The notes beneath the pieces were generated by a model. The model was not told the origin of the DNA. It did not search any database and saw only the letters and a list, made by a program, of their open reading frames with translations. Positions 7,988-16,712 of a stretch of 64,000 bases of DNA are shown in pieces. The stretch covers positions 22,390-86,389 of the forward strand of contig CALMVO010000122.1 in assembly GCA_937873205.1 (NCBI GenBank), given 5' to 3'. A program made the translations under genes and the position numbers. Numbering within the stretch: the first letter of the stretch is position 1; every line of letters starts with the position of its first letter. The stretch is from an uncultured Acetobacteraceae bacterium. Its GTDB lineage: Bacteria > Pseudomonadota > Alphaproteobacteria > Acetobacterales > Acetobacteraceae.

Positions 7988-9109
7988 GTGACGGTGACTG
8001 AGCGCATCATGATGGGGCTGCTGATCGGCGGCGTCGCCGCCGGCTGCTTCGTGGTGCTCTACCCGTTCTTCTCGGCGATCCTGTGGGCGGCAATCCTCGT
8101 CTTCACGACCTGGCCGGTCTATGTCCGGCTGCGCGCTCGTATCGGGCGCTTCCCGGCCGCCTTCCTGATGATGCTGATGACGGCGCTGCTGGTGGTGCTG
8201 CCGATCGGCCTGGTCGGCTCGGCCGGGGTCGCCGACGCGCCCGGCATGTTGCGCGCGGCGATGAGCCTGGCCGCCCTCGGCCTGCCGCAGCCGCCGCACT
8301 GGGTCGCCCACGTGCCGCTCGTGGGTCATCAGCTCGCCGAGACCCTGCAGCGCTGGTCGGCCGACCTCAGCCAGGTCGGCGCCACCGTGCAGCCTTATAT
8401 CGGCACCATCGTCGCCCGCCTGCTCGGCCTGCTGGTGCAGATCGCGCAGGGGCTGCTGCAGCTGGTGCTGGCGCTGTTCATCGGCTTCTTCTTCTGGATC
8501 AGCGGCGACGCGCTCGGCAGCACGCTCACCGCAATCATCCGCCGCATCGCCGGCTCCTATGCCGACCGGCTGCTCGCCGTCGCCGGCAACACCGTGCGCG
8601 GCACCGTCTACGGCATCCTCGGCACGGCCATCGTCCAGGGCATCCTCACCGCCGTGGGTTTTACCGTGGCCGGGGTGCCGAGCCCGGTGCTGTTCGGCGG
8701 CATCGCCGCCTTCGTCGCCGTGCTGCCGATCGGGGCGCCGCTGGTCTGGGTGCCGGCGGCACTCTGGCTGGCGCTCACGCACCATCTCGGCCGCGGCATC
8801 TTCCTCGGCCTCTATGGCGTGCTGGCGATCTCCGGCGCCGACCATGTGATCCGGCCGATGTTCATCGCCCGCGGCGCGCAGCTGCCCTACCTGCTGACCG
8901 TGCTGGGCGTGCTGGGAGGCGTGCTCAGCTTCGGCGGGCTGGGCATCTTCCTAGGCCCGGTCCTGCTCGGCGTCGGCTATACGCTCGCCGTCGAGTTCGC
9001 CGCCGTGCCGCACCTGCCGCCGGCGGCCCTACCGGCCATGCGACGACCGCCGCCCGCGCGCCCAGCCGCGGCGACGCTGTCGGAACGATCTGGTCCGGCC
9101 GGCGATTGA
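7988..9109 (+). CDS. AI-2E family transporter (PerM/YdiK type membrane protein)
   Basis: This 373-residue polytopic membrane protein starts at GTG 7988 with a hydrophobic helix pair. About eight membrane segments are visible. The conserved late block GGIAAFVAVLPIGAPLVWVP and the terminal region VLGGVLSFGGLGIFLGPVLL identify the AI-2E/PerM family. Members are putative exporters or permeases; despite the name, only some relate to autoinducer-2, and a substrate cannot be read from sequence. The last 40 residues are Pro/Ala-rich and probably cytoplasmic. The EEP-family gene follows after 6 bases, so the two are likely co-transcribed. Confidence 0.85.
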   Translation: MTVTERIMMGLLIGGVAAGCFVVLYPFFSAILWAAILVFTTWPVYVRLRARIGRFPAAFLMMLMTALLVVLPIGLVGSAGVADAPGMLRAAMSLAALGLPQPPHWVAHVPLVGHQLAETLQRWSADLSQVGATVQPYIGTIVARLLGLLVQIAQGLLQLVLALFIGFFFWISGDALGSTLTAIIRRIAGSYADRLLAVAGNTVRGTVYGILGTAIVQGILTAVGFTVAGVPSPVLFGGIAAFVAVLPIGAPLVWVPAALWLALTHHLGRGIFLGLYGVLAISGADHVIRPMFIARGAQLPYLLTVLGVLGGVLSFGGLGIFLGPVLLGVGYTLAVEFAAVPHLPPAALPAMRRPPPARPAAATLSERSGPAGD

Positions 9110-9115
9110 GCTGCG

Positions 9116-9847
9116 ATGCACCAGAGCGCCGTCGCCCCAGCCCAGCCCGCCGCGCGCGACGGGACGGGGACGCACGACACGGTGCCCCGCGACACCGTGC
9201 CCCGCGACACCGTGCCCCGCGACACCGTGCCCCGCGACACCGTGCCCCGCGACACCGTGATCGTGAGCTGGAACCTGCTCCGCACCGTCGGCGCCTCGAT
9301 CGAGGACGTGATCCGGCTGATCGAGACGGAGCGGCCCGACCTGTTGCTGATGCAGGAGGCCACGCGCGAGATCGACCGGCTCGAGCCCCGTGTCGGCGGC
9401 CATTACGCCCGCTCGCCGCTGCCCGGCCGCATCCACGGCGTCGCCTGCTGGAGCCCGACGCCGTTCCGTACCCTGCCGTCGGTGCATCCGCTGCAGCCCG
9501 GCACCCTGATCCGGCGCGTCTGCCAGGTGATCGACCTTGACGGCTTCTCGGTGGCCAACGTCCATCTGTCGCACGGCCAGGTGCTGAACCGACGCCAGCT
9601 GCGCCTGATCGCCACCTTCCTGCCCGCCCGCGGTGCGGTGCTCGGCGACTTCAACCTGGTCGGGCCGGCGCTGCTGCCGGGCTTCCGCGACATCGGTCCG
9701 CGCGGCCCGACCCACCGCATGGCCGACATGCTGCCGATCCGCCTCGATCGCTGCCTGGCCCGGGGCCTCGACTGCATCGAATCCCGGATCCTGCCGCACC
9801 GCCCGTCCGACCACCATCCGATCCGGGTGGTGCTGCGACGGCCTTGA
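9116..9847 (+). CDS. endonuclease/exonuclease/phosphatase-fold protein with N-terminal DTVPR repeat
   Basis: This 243-residue protein has EEP-superfamily landmarks: the first strand VIVSWNLLRT (residues 46-55), the metal-binding Glu in LLLMQEAT, the GDFNL motif near 180, and the terminal catalytic SDHHPI. These are DNase I-like hydrolases acting on nucleic acids, lipids or sugar phosphates, and the substrate is unknown here. The N-terminus (residues 1-45) is low complexity and contains five tandem copies of DTVPR. No clear signal peptide is seen. If translation used a later start, the repeat would be an untranslated leader, but the frame is open throughout. It sits 6 bases after the AI-2E family gene. 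Confidence 0.78.
   Translation: MHQSAVAPAQPAARDGTGTHDTVPRDTVPRDTVPRDTVPRDTVPRDTVIVSWNLLRTVGASIEDVIRLIETERPDLLLMQEATREIDRLEPRVGGHYARSPLPGRIHGVACWSPTPFRTLPSVHPLQPGTLIRRVCQVIDLDGFSVANVHLSHGQVLNRRQLRLIATFLPARGAVLGDFNLVGPALLPGFRDIGPRGPTHRMADMLPIRLDRCLARGLDCIESRILPHRPSDHHPIRVVLRRP
9176..9259 (+). repeat. 15-bp in-frame tandem repeat (5 copies plus a partial)
   Basis: Five head-to-tail copies of the unit GACACCGTGCCCCGC are followed by a 9-base partial unit. The first copy differs by one base (acg for acc) and the others look identical, so the array is recent or homogenised. Each unit encodes Asp-Thr-Val-Pro-Arg. The final Asp-Thr-Val merges directly into the first beta strand of the EEP domain, so the array probably grew by slippage from that native sequence. 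Confidence 0.95.
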
Positions 9848-9949
9848 GGTGCCGCGCCGTGGCCCCGGAGCCCGGTTGACTATCTTGTCTGGCCGGCAAG
9901 GCCTCTACCCGTCGAGCGCACGCGCACGTCCGTGCCGCAGGACGGGCTG

Positions 9950-10909
9950 ATGGACTACTTCGCCGCCCTTCGCGCCTTCGTCCGCACCGCCGATCTCGGC
10001 ACGTTCTCCGGTGCCGCGGCGGAACTGGGCGTCAAGGTCTCGACCGTCTCGCGCTCGATCGGCGCGCTGGAGACCGATCTCGGCGCGGCCCTGTTCAACC
10101 GCTCCACCCGAGGGCTGCACCTGACCGAGATCGGCACGTCGCTCCACGAGCGCGCGGGCCGGCTTCTCGCTGATCTGGACGATGCCCGCGACGTGGCCCG
10201 CTCGCTGAACCGGCACCCCAACGGCCTGCTGCGCCTCAACGCGCCCACCGCGTTCGGCCGCCGCCATATCATGCCCCACCTCCCCGCGTTCCTGACCGCC
10301 TTTCCGGAGATCCGCATCGAGGTCGTCCTCGCCGATGCCCATGTCGACCTGATTGAGAGCGGCACGGACGTCGCGGTTCGGATCGGCGCCTTGCCGGACT
10401 CGGCCCTGATCGCGAGGTCGCTGGCGCCGCAACGCCGGGTGCTTGTGGCCGAGCCGGGCTGGCTGGCCCGCCACGGCGCGCCGGCCGGTCCAGACGGCCT
10501 CGATCGCCTCGACTGCCTGTCGCCGTCGGCGCATCCGGTGCGGACCTGGCACTGCAGGCGATCAGACGGCGCCGGCGAGCCGGCGTCGCTGCGGTTAAGC
10601 GGACGGGTCAGCGTCAACGACCTGGAGGCTCTGCGCGGGGCCGCGCTGGACGGGCTAGGCGTGGCGCTGCTGCCGACGTGGCTGGTGGCCGAGGAGCTGC
10701 GGGACGGCCGGCTGGCGACGGTCCTGCCCGACTGGAACTGGACCGTCGCCGCCGGTCCGGAGCCCGCGATCCGGGGCGTCTATCCGCCGAAGAAGATCGT
10801 GGCGCCCAAGGTGCGCGCCTTCCTCGACTTCCTCGCACGGCGGATCGGCTCGCCACCGTATTGGGACGCCGCCGATCTGGCGCATGCCGTGTCGCCTTCG
10901 GTCGGCTGA
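9950..10909 (+). CDS. LysR-family transcriptional regulator
   Basis: This is a 319-residue protein from the ATG at 9950. The N-terminal winged HTH is clear: MDYFAALRAFVRTADLGTFS, AAAELGVKVSTVSRSIGALE and LGAALFNRSTRGLHLTEIG. The C-terminal effector domain begins near residue 90 (LLRLNAPTAFGRRHIMPHL) and is of the type common in oxidoreductase-linked regulators (DVAVRIGALPDSALIARSL). The effector and target are unknown. The cupin gene 113 bases downstream on the same strand is not divergent, so control of it is only a possibility. An upstream GTG at 9932 adds six residues. Confidence 0.9.
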   Translation: MDYFAALRAFVRTADLGTFSGAAAELGVKVSTVSRSIGALETDLGAALFNRSTRGLHLTEIGTSLHERAGRLLADLDDARDVARSLNRHPNGLLRLNAPTAFGRRHIMPHLPAFLTAFPEIRIEVVLADAHVDLIESGTDVAVRIGALPDSALIARSLAPQRRVLVAEPGWLARHGAPAGPDGLDRLDCLSPSAHPVRTWHCRRSDGAGEPASLRLSGRVSVNDLEALRGAALDGLGVALLPTWLVAEELRDGRLATVLPDWNWTVAAGPEPAIRGVYPPKKIVAPKVRAFLDFLARRIGSPPYWDAADLAHAVSPSVG

Positions 10910-10985
10910 CATGCCGCCCGACGCAAAGATCCTTTGCCGGACCGGTGCTTATCGCGGGTCGTCTCGCAGGACCAAGTGACCGGAC

Positions 10986-11005
10986 GCGGCGCACCGATGC
11001 GCCGC
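10986..11005 (+). promoter_or_regulatory. 8-bp perfect hairpin between the LysR gene and the cupin RBS
   Basis: GCGGCGCA and TGCGCCGC pair around a CCGA loop. The hairpin ends three bases before the AGGAGG ribosome site (11009-11014) of the cupin gene. It could be a weak terminator for the LysR gene (there is no U-run) or a leader element that affects access to the ribosome site. Confidence 0.35.
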
Positions 11006-11022
11006 TTCAGGAGGATCTCGCG

Positions 11023-12083
11023 ATGGATAGCTTGGCCTTGAACCACGCCGCGGCCGATACCGTCGACGCGCCCGTCGATGACGGCACGGCGGCGGCGCAG
11101 TATTTCGAGTACAGCAAGGCCGCCAACCCGGTCCGGGCCAGCCTGACGCCGCACATCCCGTTCGATGTCTTCCCGGCCTCGCTCTACGCCGACGGGCCGA
11201 CCCGCGTGGTCCCGCTCGACATCAGCGCGCAGCTGAAGTGCGCGAGCCCGGCGACCGGGCCGGATCTGTGCGCCAACTTCATCCGCATCCTGGACGGCGA
11301 GCACGTCACGCTGGAGCCGAACGCAACGTCGATGGTGTTCTACGCCATCCGCGGCTCCGGCACCGCGCAGTCGTCGGGCGAGACCCTGCGGTGGAGCGCC
11401 GGCGACTTCTTCACGACGCCCGGCTCCGGTCCGACCCGTCTCGCCGCGTCCGCCGATGCGGCGCTCTATTACGTCAACGACGCGCCGCTGCTGACCTAGA
11501 GGATGATCCGATCGCTTAGGCTCACGGATCATCCTCTAGCTTGTTGTTTTGACGAGCATCTTTATCCGATCGAACGAGTCCGTTCGATCGGATGATGCTC
11601 TATTTCGGCGCCACGGTCGATCGGGCCCGCTTTCGGCCGACCCTGTATCCGGCGGAGCGGGCGAACCGCGAGCTGGCCCTGGTGGCGAACGACCCGTCGG
11701 CGGCGGAGCGCAGTCGAGTCAGCGTCCTGCTCGCCAACAGCGAGTTCCCGCTGACGCGCACGGTGACGCACGTGCTCTGGGCGATGTACGGCATGATCGG
11801 TGCCGGCACCGCGCAGAAGCCGCACCGGCACCAGTCGATCGCGCTCGACTTCATCGTCTCGTGCGAGCCGGGCTGCTACAGCCTGCTCGGCCAGCGACTG
11901 GACGACGAGGGCAGGATCGCCGCCCCGACGCGGGTGGACTGGCATTCCGGCTGCGTCTTCATCACGCCGCCCGGCTACTGGCATGCCCACGTCAACGAGT
12001 CCGGCCGGGAGGCGCGCCTGATCCCGATCCAGGATGCGGGCCTGCAGACCTATCTGCGGACCCTGGACATCCGCTTCTCGTAG
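11023..12083 (+). pseudogene. two-domain cupin protein gene interrupted by a 102-bp element
   Basis: The first part (ATG 11023, strong AGGAGG site) gives 158 residues of a cupin domain ending ALYYVNDAPLLT and stops at a TAG at 11497-11499 inside the inserted element. The second cupin domain continues after the element (YFGATVDRARFRPTLYPAER... to RFS at 12083). Deleting 104 bases (element plus one TA copy) joins them in frame as LLTYFGATVD, a single 318-residue bicupin. Bicupins of this sort resemble gentisate dioxygenase-like proteins, but histidine ligands are sparse (HRHQS in the second domain), so activity is uncertain. The downstream half could still be translated from ATG 11592 or 11595, which lie in the element's right arm, giving two separate single-domain polypeptides. 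Confidence 0.8.
11497..11602 (+). mobile_element. MITE-like element, copy A (102 bp flanked by TA), inside the cupin gene
   Basis: The element runs from GAGGATGATCCGATCG at 11499 to an inverted GAGCATCATCCGATCG end at 11600, 14 of 16 bases matching, with TA on both sides (11497-11498 and 11601-11602). Inside are a 13-bp hairpin (11498-11537, AGAGGATGATCCG arms), a linker TAGCTTGTTGTTTTGAC, and a second hairpin (11554-11600). It has no coding capacity. The TA duplication and terminal repeats are what is known for IS630/Tc1-mariner-derived miniature elements; that assignment is inference, and no transposase is in the window. Confidence 0.85.
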
Positions 12084-12139
12084 GACACGGCTGGACCATC
12101 CGACGTCCCCGCCGCGACGAGCTGGTGCTGCCGGTTCCG

Positions 12140-13564
12140 CTACAGATAGGGCAGCATCAGCCGCGCGCCGGAGTCCCGCAGCCGGTGCAGGAAGTTGCGG
12201 CCGTCCAGGTCGGCCTGGGTCTGCCGGACATGCCGGTGCGCGCAGATGAAGCCCTCGATCCCCGCGGTCGCCGCCTGGTCGTAGATCTCGACGTTGAGCT
12301 CGAAGTTCAGCCGCAGGCTGCGCACGTCGAGATTCGAGCTGCCGATCAACGCCCAGGCGCCGTCGATCGTCATCAGCTTCGAATGGTTGAACGGCGGCCG
12401 CGCCAGCCAGAACCGGACGCCGGCCTCGAACAGCGGTCCGTTGTTGGCGTCGCGCGCCCAGTCCACCGACTTCTGGTTGCTGGCCATCGGCATCACGACG
12501 TCGATCTCGACGCCGCGCATCGCCGCCATCGCCAGCACCGTCAGCAGCCGTTCGTCGGGCAGGAAATACGGCGTCATGATCCGCAGCGAATGGCGCGCGG
12601 TCGTGATCGCCTGCATCATCGTGAACTCGATCTTCTCGATGTCGGTGTCCGGACCCGAGGTGACCACCCGCATCAGCGCGTCGCCATCCTCCTCGCCTTC
12701 CACCTGCTCGGGAAAGAAGCGGTGGTCCAGCTCGGTCCCGGTGCTGAACGACCAGTCCTTCGCGAACGCCTCCGACAGCTGATGCACGATCGGCCCGCGC
12801 AGCTGGAAATGCGTGTCCGAGACCGGATGGCGTGGATGCAGCGCCATCACGTTTGCGGCCGCGATGTTCATGCCGCCGGCGAAACCGATTCGCCCGTCCA
12901 CCACCAGAACCTTCTTGTGGGTGCGCAGGTTGATGAACGGCATTCGCCAGGGCAGCACCGAATGCATGAAGCGCGCGGTCGGCACGCCGCCGGCCCGCAG
13001 CCGCTCGGCCGCGCGGCAGCGGAGGTAGCCGCTGCCGACCCCGTCCACCATCACGCGGACCTCGACGCCGCGCCCGGCGGCGGCCACCAGCGCGTCCACG
13101 AAATGACTGCCCTCCGCGTCGTCGTGGAACAGGTAGGAGCTCAGCGCCACCGTACTGCTGGCGTTTTCGATCGCGTCCAGCATCACCGGATAGGCGCTGT
13201 CGCCGTCGTGGTAGCGCTCCACGCTGTTGCCGCCGAGCAGCTTGCGGCCGGTCAGCCGGCCCACCGCCTCCGACAGCAGCAGATACTCGCCCTGCGGCGC
13301 CCGCTCGGGCGTCCGGACATCGTGCCGGCTCGCCCATTGCCGCCCGCGGCTGAGCCGCCTGGCCAGCCGCCGCACCCGGTTGATGCCGAACATTGTGTAG
13401 AGGATCGCCCCCGTCAGCGGCGCTAGCCATGCCAGCCCGATCCAGCCGATCGCCGAGCCGATGTCGCGCTTGATGCGCAGCACGTGCAGCGTCACCAGCA
13501 TCGACAGCACCAGCCGCGAAGGCCACAACAGATCGTGCAAGGTGGTCCAGAACATGTGGATCAC
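12140..13564 (-). CDS. cls: cardiolipin synthase (phospholipase D superfamily)
   Basis: This 474-residue protein has two N-terminal membrane helices (residues about 10-65, including WIGLAWLAPLTGAILYTMFG) and then two PLD catalytic HKD motifs: HKKVLVVDGRIGFAGGMN in the middle and HSKLMTIDGAWALIGSSNLD near the C-terminus. This is the bacterial ClsA-type layout, which condenses phosphatidylglycerol molecules to cardiolipin at the inner membrane. The start is a GTG at 13564, or an ATG three codons later at 13555. The start region abuts a GC-rich palindromic repeat that separates it from the divergent yraN. Confidence 0.92.
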   Translation of the reverse strand: MIHMFWTTLHDLLWPSRLVLSMLVTLHVLRIKRDIGSAIGWIGLAWLAPLTGAILYTMFGINRVRRLARRLSRGRQWASRHDVRTPERAPQGEYLLLSEAVGRLTGRKLLGGNSVERYHDGDSAYPVMLDAIENASSTVALSSYLFHDDAEGSHFVDALVAAAGRGVEVRVMVDGVGSGYLRCRAAERLRAGGVPTARFMHSVLPWRMPFINLRTHKKVLVVDGRIGFAGGMNIAAANVMALHPRHPVSDTHFQLRGPIVHQLSEAFAKDWSFSTGTELDHRFFPEQVEGEEDGDALMRVVTSGPDTDIEKIEFTMMQAITTARHSLRIMTPYFLPDERLLTVLAMAAMRGVEIDVVMPMASNQKSVDWARDANNGPLFEAGVRFWLARPPFNHSKLMTIDGAWALIGSSNLDVRSLRLNFELNVEIYDQAATAGIEGFICAHRHVRQTQADLDGRNFLHRLRDSGARLMLPYL

Positions 13565-13570
13565 GAGTCA

Positions 13571-13627
13571 TGGCCAGGGGCTTTGCCCCTGGACCCCACC
13601 AAAGGCGGAGCCTTTGGAAACCATTTG
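13571..13627. repeat. GC-rich palindromic repeat, site 1
   Basis: Two modules are seen: GGCCAGGGGC-ttt-GCCCCTGG followed by ACCCCA, then CCAAAGGC-gga-GCCTTTGG followed by AAACC. The same modules recur at 24.3, 49.7 and 62.2 kb. Here it lies between the divergent starts of cls and yraN, where a terminator role makes little sense. Confidence 0.9.
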
Positions 13628-13704
13628 GAAGGTTCGGGCGGCGTAAGATCCCTCGGGCGGCAGAGCGGTGGGTGCAAGGGATCGTCCTGAAGGCCGGAGG
13701 GTGC

Positions 13705-14106
13705 GTGGCGATACGATGCGGTCCCGAACCGGCTTTGACCAGGGGACGAGCCGCCTGGCGTCGCGGCATGGATGCCGAGGCCGCCGCCTGCAACGCCCTC
13801 GAGCGTGACGGCTGGACCATCCTGATGCGCCGCGCCCGCACCTCCTGCGGCGAGATTGACATCGTCGCCGAACGCTCGGATGCGCTGCTCGCCTTCGTCG
13901 AGGTGAAGGCGCGGCCGGCGCTGAGCGCCGCCGCCGCGGCCCTGTCGCCGCGCCAGCAGGGCCGCCTGCTCCGCGCCGCCGAGATCCTGCTGGCGACGCA
14001 TCCTGACTGGACCCATGACGGCATCCGCTTCGACCTGCTGCTGGTCGATCCCTCCGGCACCGTCCGCCGCATTGCCGACGCCTTCCGCCACGAACAGCCG
14101 GCCTGA
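13705..14106 (+). CDS. yraN: YraN family protein (UPF0102, predicted nuclease fold)
   Basis: The core RGRAAWRRGMDAEAAACNALE, CGEIDIVAERSDALLAFVEVKAR and the C-terminal IRFDLLLVD define the UPF0102 family, which has a PD-(D/E)xK-like nuclease fold; the Glu-Ile-Asp and Glu-Val-Lys are the predicted active-site residues. The function is unknown. The frame is open back into the palindromic repeat (13570), but those residues are repeat-derived. The GTG at 13705 gives 133 residues, near the usual 115-130. In many genomes yraN sits beside rsmI and lpoA-like genes; that context is absent here. Confidence 0.82.
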   Translation: MAIRCGPEPALTRGRAAWRRGMDAEAAACNALERDGWTILMRRARTSCGEIDIVAERSDALLAFVEVKARPALSAAAAALSPRQQGRLLRAAEILLATHPDWTHDGIRFDLLLVDPSGTVRRIADAFRHEQPA

Positions 14107-14172
14107 TGTCCCGAGACGCTTCGTCACCCGGCGACATGCTCCGAGTCGGCCCCGCCGCGTAGTGTCACCGCC

Positions 14173-15492
14173 ATGCTGACCAGCGCCGTGCACGCGTCCA
14201 TCCGCTTCGGCCTCGGACCCCGGCCGTCCGAGGCGCTGCCGTCCGAGCCGCGGGACTGGCTCGCGGCGCAGCTGCGGGGGCCCGATCCGGCACGCTTTCC
14301 GGACAGCCTGCCCAGCACCGCCGATGGGCTGTTGATGCTGCGCGAGCAGCGCCACCTGAAGCCGCCACCGGGACAGTCGCTGGTCGAGCCGCTGTTTCGC
14401 GCCGATGCCCAGGCCCAGCTCGACGTGCTGCTGACCGCGGAGGCGCCGTTCCGCGAACGGCTGGTCTGGTTCTGGGCCAACCACTTCACCGTCAGCACCC
14501 GCCAGGGCGGCACCCGGCCGATCGCCGGCGCCTTCGTCCGCGAGGCGATCCGGCCGCACGTCACCGGCCGCTTCACCGACATGCTGCTGGCGGTGATGCG
14601 CCATCCGGCCATGCTGCTCTACCTGGACAATGAATCCTCGGTTGGCCCGGACAGCCCGGCCGGACAGACGGCCCACCGCGGCCTGAACGAGAACCTCGGC
14701 CGCGAGTGCCTGGAGCTGCACACCGTGAGCCCAGCCGCGGGCTATACCCAGGCGGACGTGACCGCGTTCGCCACCATCCTCACCGGCTGGTCGATCGACC
14801 GCGCCGCGGCCGAGCCGGGGTTCCTGTTCCGCCCGCGGGCGCACGAGCCCGGCGACAAGGTGCTGATGGGCCGCACGTTTCCCGAGGGCGAGGATGGCGG
14901 CATCCTGGCCCTCGACTTCCTCGGCACACATCCGGCCACCTATCGCCACCTGGCGCAGAAGCTGGCGGTCCACTTCGTCTCCGACGCGCCGTCGCCGCAG
15001 GACGTCGCCACCATCGCCCGGGCGCTGCAGCGCTCGCAGGGCGATCTCGGCATCGCCGCGGCCGCGGTGATCGAGCTGCCGTCGGCCTGGCACCCGGGTA
15101 CTAAGTTCCGCAGCCCGTTCGACCACGTGGTGGCGACGCTGCGTGCGCTCGATCTGCCGCCCGGCCCCGGCCCGGCGCCGGGCGATCCCAGGCCGGGCGG
15201 GCGCTTCATCCCCGGCATGCTGGCCGGGCTCGGCCAGCCAGTCTGGGGGGCACCGCTACCGAACGGCTGGCCGGATCGCGCCGTCGACTGGGCGGGCCCG
15301 GAGGCGATGCTGCAGCGGGTCGACTGGAGCTACCGGATCAGCGCGCATGCCGAGGCCGAGCCTGCCCGCATCGCCGAAGCAAGCCTGGGGCCGCTGCTGC
15401 GGCCGCAGACCGCCGCCGGGCTCGCCGCCGCCGGCGACCGGCGCGACGCGCTGACCCTGCTGTTCACCTCGCCGGAATTCCAGAGGCGCTGA
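14173..15492 (+). CDS. DUF1800 family protein
   Basis: This 439-residue protein begins TSAVHASIRFGLGPRPSE, the typical N-terminus of DUF1800. Other family blocks are FRERLVWFWANHFTVST, NENLGRECLELHTV and TQADVTAFATILTGW. There is no obvious signal peptide. DUF1800 genes are almost always paired with DUF1501 genes, as here (5-base gap), and the products are presumed to act together at the envelope. The biochemical role is unknown, so the paired arrangement is the best functional clue. Confidence 0.88.
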   Translation: MLTSAVHASIRFGLGPRPSEALPSEPRDWLAAQLRGPDPARFPDSLPSTADGLLMLREQRHLKPPPGQSLVEPLFRADAQAQLDVLLTAEAPFRERLVWFWANHFTVSTRQGGTRPIAGAFVREAIRPHVTGRFTDMLLAVMRHPAMLLYLDNESSVGPDSPAGQTAHRGLNENLGRECLELHTVSPAAGYTQADVTAFATILTGWSIDRAAAEPGFLFRPRAHEPGDKVLMGRTFPEGEDGGILALDFLGTHPATYRHLAQKLAVHFVSDAPSPQDVATIARALQRSQGDLGIAAAAVIELPSAWHPGTKFRSPFDHVVATLRALDLPPGPGPAPGDPRPGGRFIPGMLAGLGQPVWGAPLPNGWPDRAVDWAGPEAMLQRVDWSYRISAHAEAEPARIAEASLGPLLRPQTAAGLAAAGDRRDALTLLFTSPEFQRR

Positions 15493-15497
15493 TCCCC

Positions 15498-16712
15498 ATG
15501 CCGCTCACCCGACGCACCGCACTGCTCGGCCTCACCGCCGCCTGGAGCCTCGGCTCCGTCTCGATGGCCCTCGCCGACCCAGTACCCGGCGCCCGGATCG
15601 CCCCCGGTGCCCGCGATCCGCGCTTCGTCGTCATCATCCTGCGCGGCGCCCTCGACGGGCTGTCGGCGGTGGTGCCGTACGGCGATCGTGATCTGGCGGG
15701 GTGGCGCCAGCCGCTGCTGCCGGCGGCACCCGGGCAGCCGGACGGGCTGCTCGACCTTGGCGGCTTCTACGGCCTGCATCCTGCGCTGGCCGGCTTCCAC
15801 GGGCTCTACCAGGCTGGCGAATTGCTGCCGATGCACGCGGTCTCTGCCGGCTATCGCAGCCGCAGCCACTTCGAGGCGCAGGACTACCTGGAGAGCGGCG
15901 CCGACCACCGGCTCACCAGCGGCTGGCTCAATCGCGTGGTCGGCGCCCTGCCGATCCGCCGCGACCAGCCGGAGGGCGACGCGCTCGCCGTCGGGCTGTC
16001 GATGCCGTTGCTTCTGCGCGGCCCCGCCCATGTCGGCGCCTATGCCCCGGAGGCGGCGCAGGGTCCCTCCCCCGACCTGTATGCGCGGGTCGCGGCGCTT
16101 AATGCCGCAGACCGCGTGACCGGGCCGGCGATCGCGCAGGGGCTAGCGGCCCGCGGCTTCTCGTCGCAGGCGCTGGGTGCCGCCGCGTCGGGACCGGCCG
16201 GCGGACCGGGCGCGTTTCCGTCGCTGGCCCGCGCCGCCGGCCGGCTGCTCGCCGCCCCCGACGGCCCGCGGATCGCCGCCCTGGAAATCGGCGGCTGGGA
16301 CACCCACGCCGGCCAGAAGCGTCGTCTCGACGGGCCGCTGTCGCAGCTCGATGCCGGCGTGCTGGCGTTGAGGAGCGGTCTCGGCGAGGCCTGGGGCGAC
16401 AGCGTCGTCCTGGTAATGACCGAGTTCGGCCGCACCGTGCGAATGAACGGCACCGGCGGCACCGACCATGGCACCGGCACTGTCGCCTTCCTCGCCGGCG
16501 GCGCGGTGCGCGGCGGCCGGGTTGGTGGGACCTGGCCTGGACTGGCTCAGGCGAGATTGCTGGAGGACCGCGACCTCGACCCGACCACCGACCTGCGCGG
16601 AGTGGCCAAGGGAGTGTTGCGCTCGCATCTCGGCATCAGACAGGCGACGCTGGACGGCATCTTCCCCGGAAGCGGCGCCGCCGGCGAGATCGGGGGCCTG
16701 CTTCGGGTCTAG
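15498..16712 (+). CDS. DUF1501 family protein, probable exported protein
   Basis: The protein is 404 residues. The N-terminus MPLTRRTALLGLTAAWSLG looks like a Tat-type signal (Arg-Arg before a hydrophobic stretch), cleaved after about AMALA-like sequence at residue 26. The core FVVIILRGALDGLSAVVP, the central GGWDTHAGQ and the late VVLVMTEFGRTV...GGTDHGTG are diagnostic of DUF1501, which is structurally related to sulfatase/alkaline phosphatase folds. It is coupled to the DUF1800 gene. Its stop overlaps the convergent stop of the next gene by 4 bases. Confidence 0.88.
   Translation: MPLTRRTALLGLTAAWSLGSVSMALADPVPGARIAPGARDPRFVVIILRGALDGLSAVVPYGDRDLAGWRQPLLPAAPGQPDGLLDLGGFYGLHPALAGFHGLYQAGELLPMHAVSAGYRSRSHFEAQDYLESGADHRLTSGWLNRVVGALPIRRDQPEGDALAVGLSMPLLLRGPAHVGAYAPEAAQGPSPDLYARVAALNAADRVTGPAIAQGLAARGFSSQALGAAASGPAGGPGAFPSLARAAGRLLAAPDGPRIAALEIGGWDTHAGQKRRLDGPLSQLDAGVLALRSGLGEAWGDSVVLVMTEFGRTVRMNGTGGTDHGTGTVAFLAGGAVRGGRVGGTWPGLAQARLLEDRDLDPTTDLRGVAKGVLRSHLGIRQATLDGIFPGSGAAGEIGGLLRV

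Noticed and set aside
9176-9259. Short direct repeats as a possible CRISPR array
   Set aside because: The units are 15 bases, contiguous with no spacers, and in frame within a protein gene.
11549-13426. A 625-codon plus-strand frame spanning the second cupin half and antisense cls
   Set aside because: The translation has no domain, and the real genes are in other frames.
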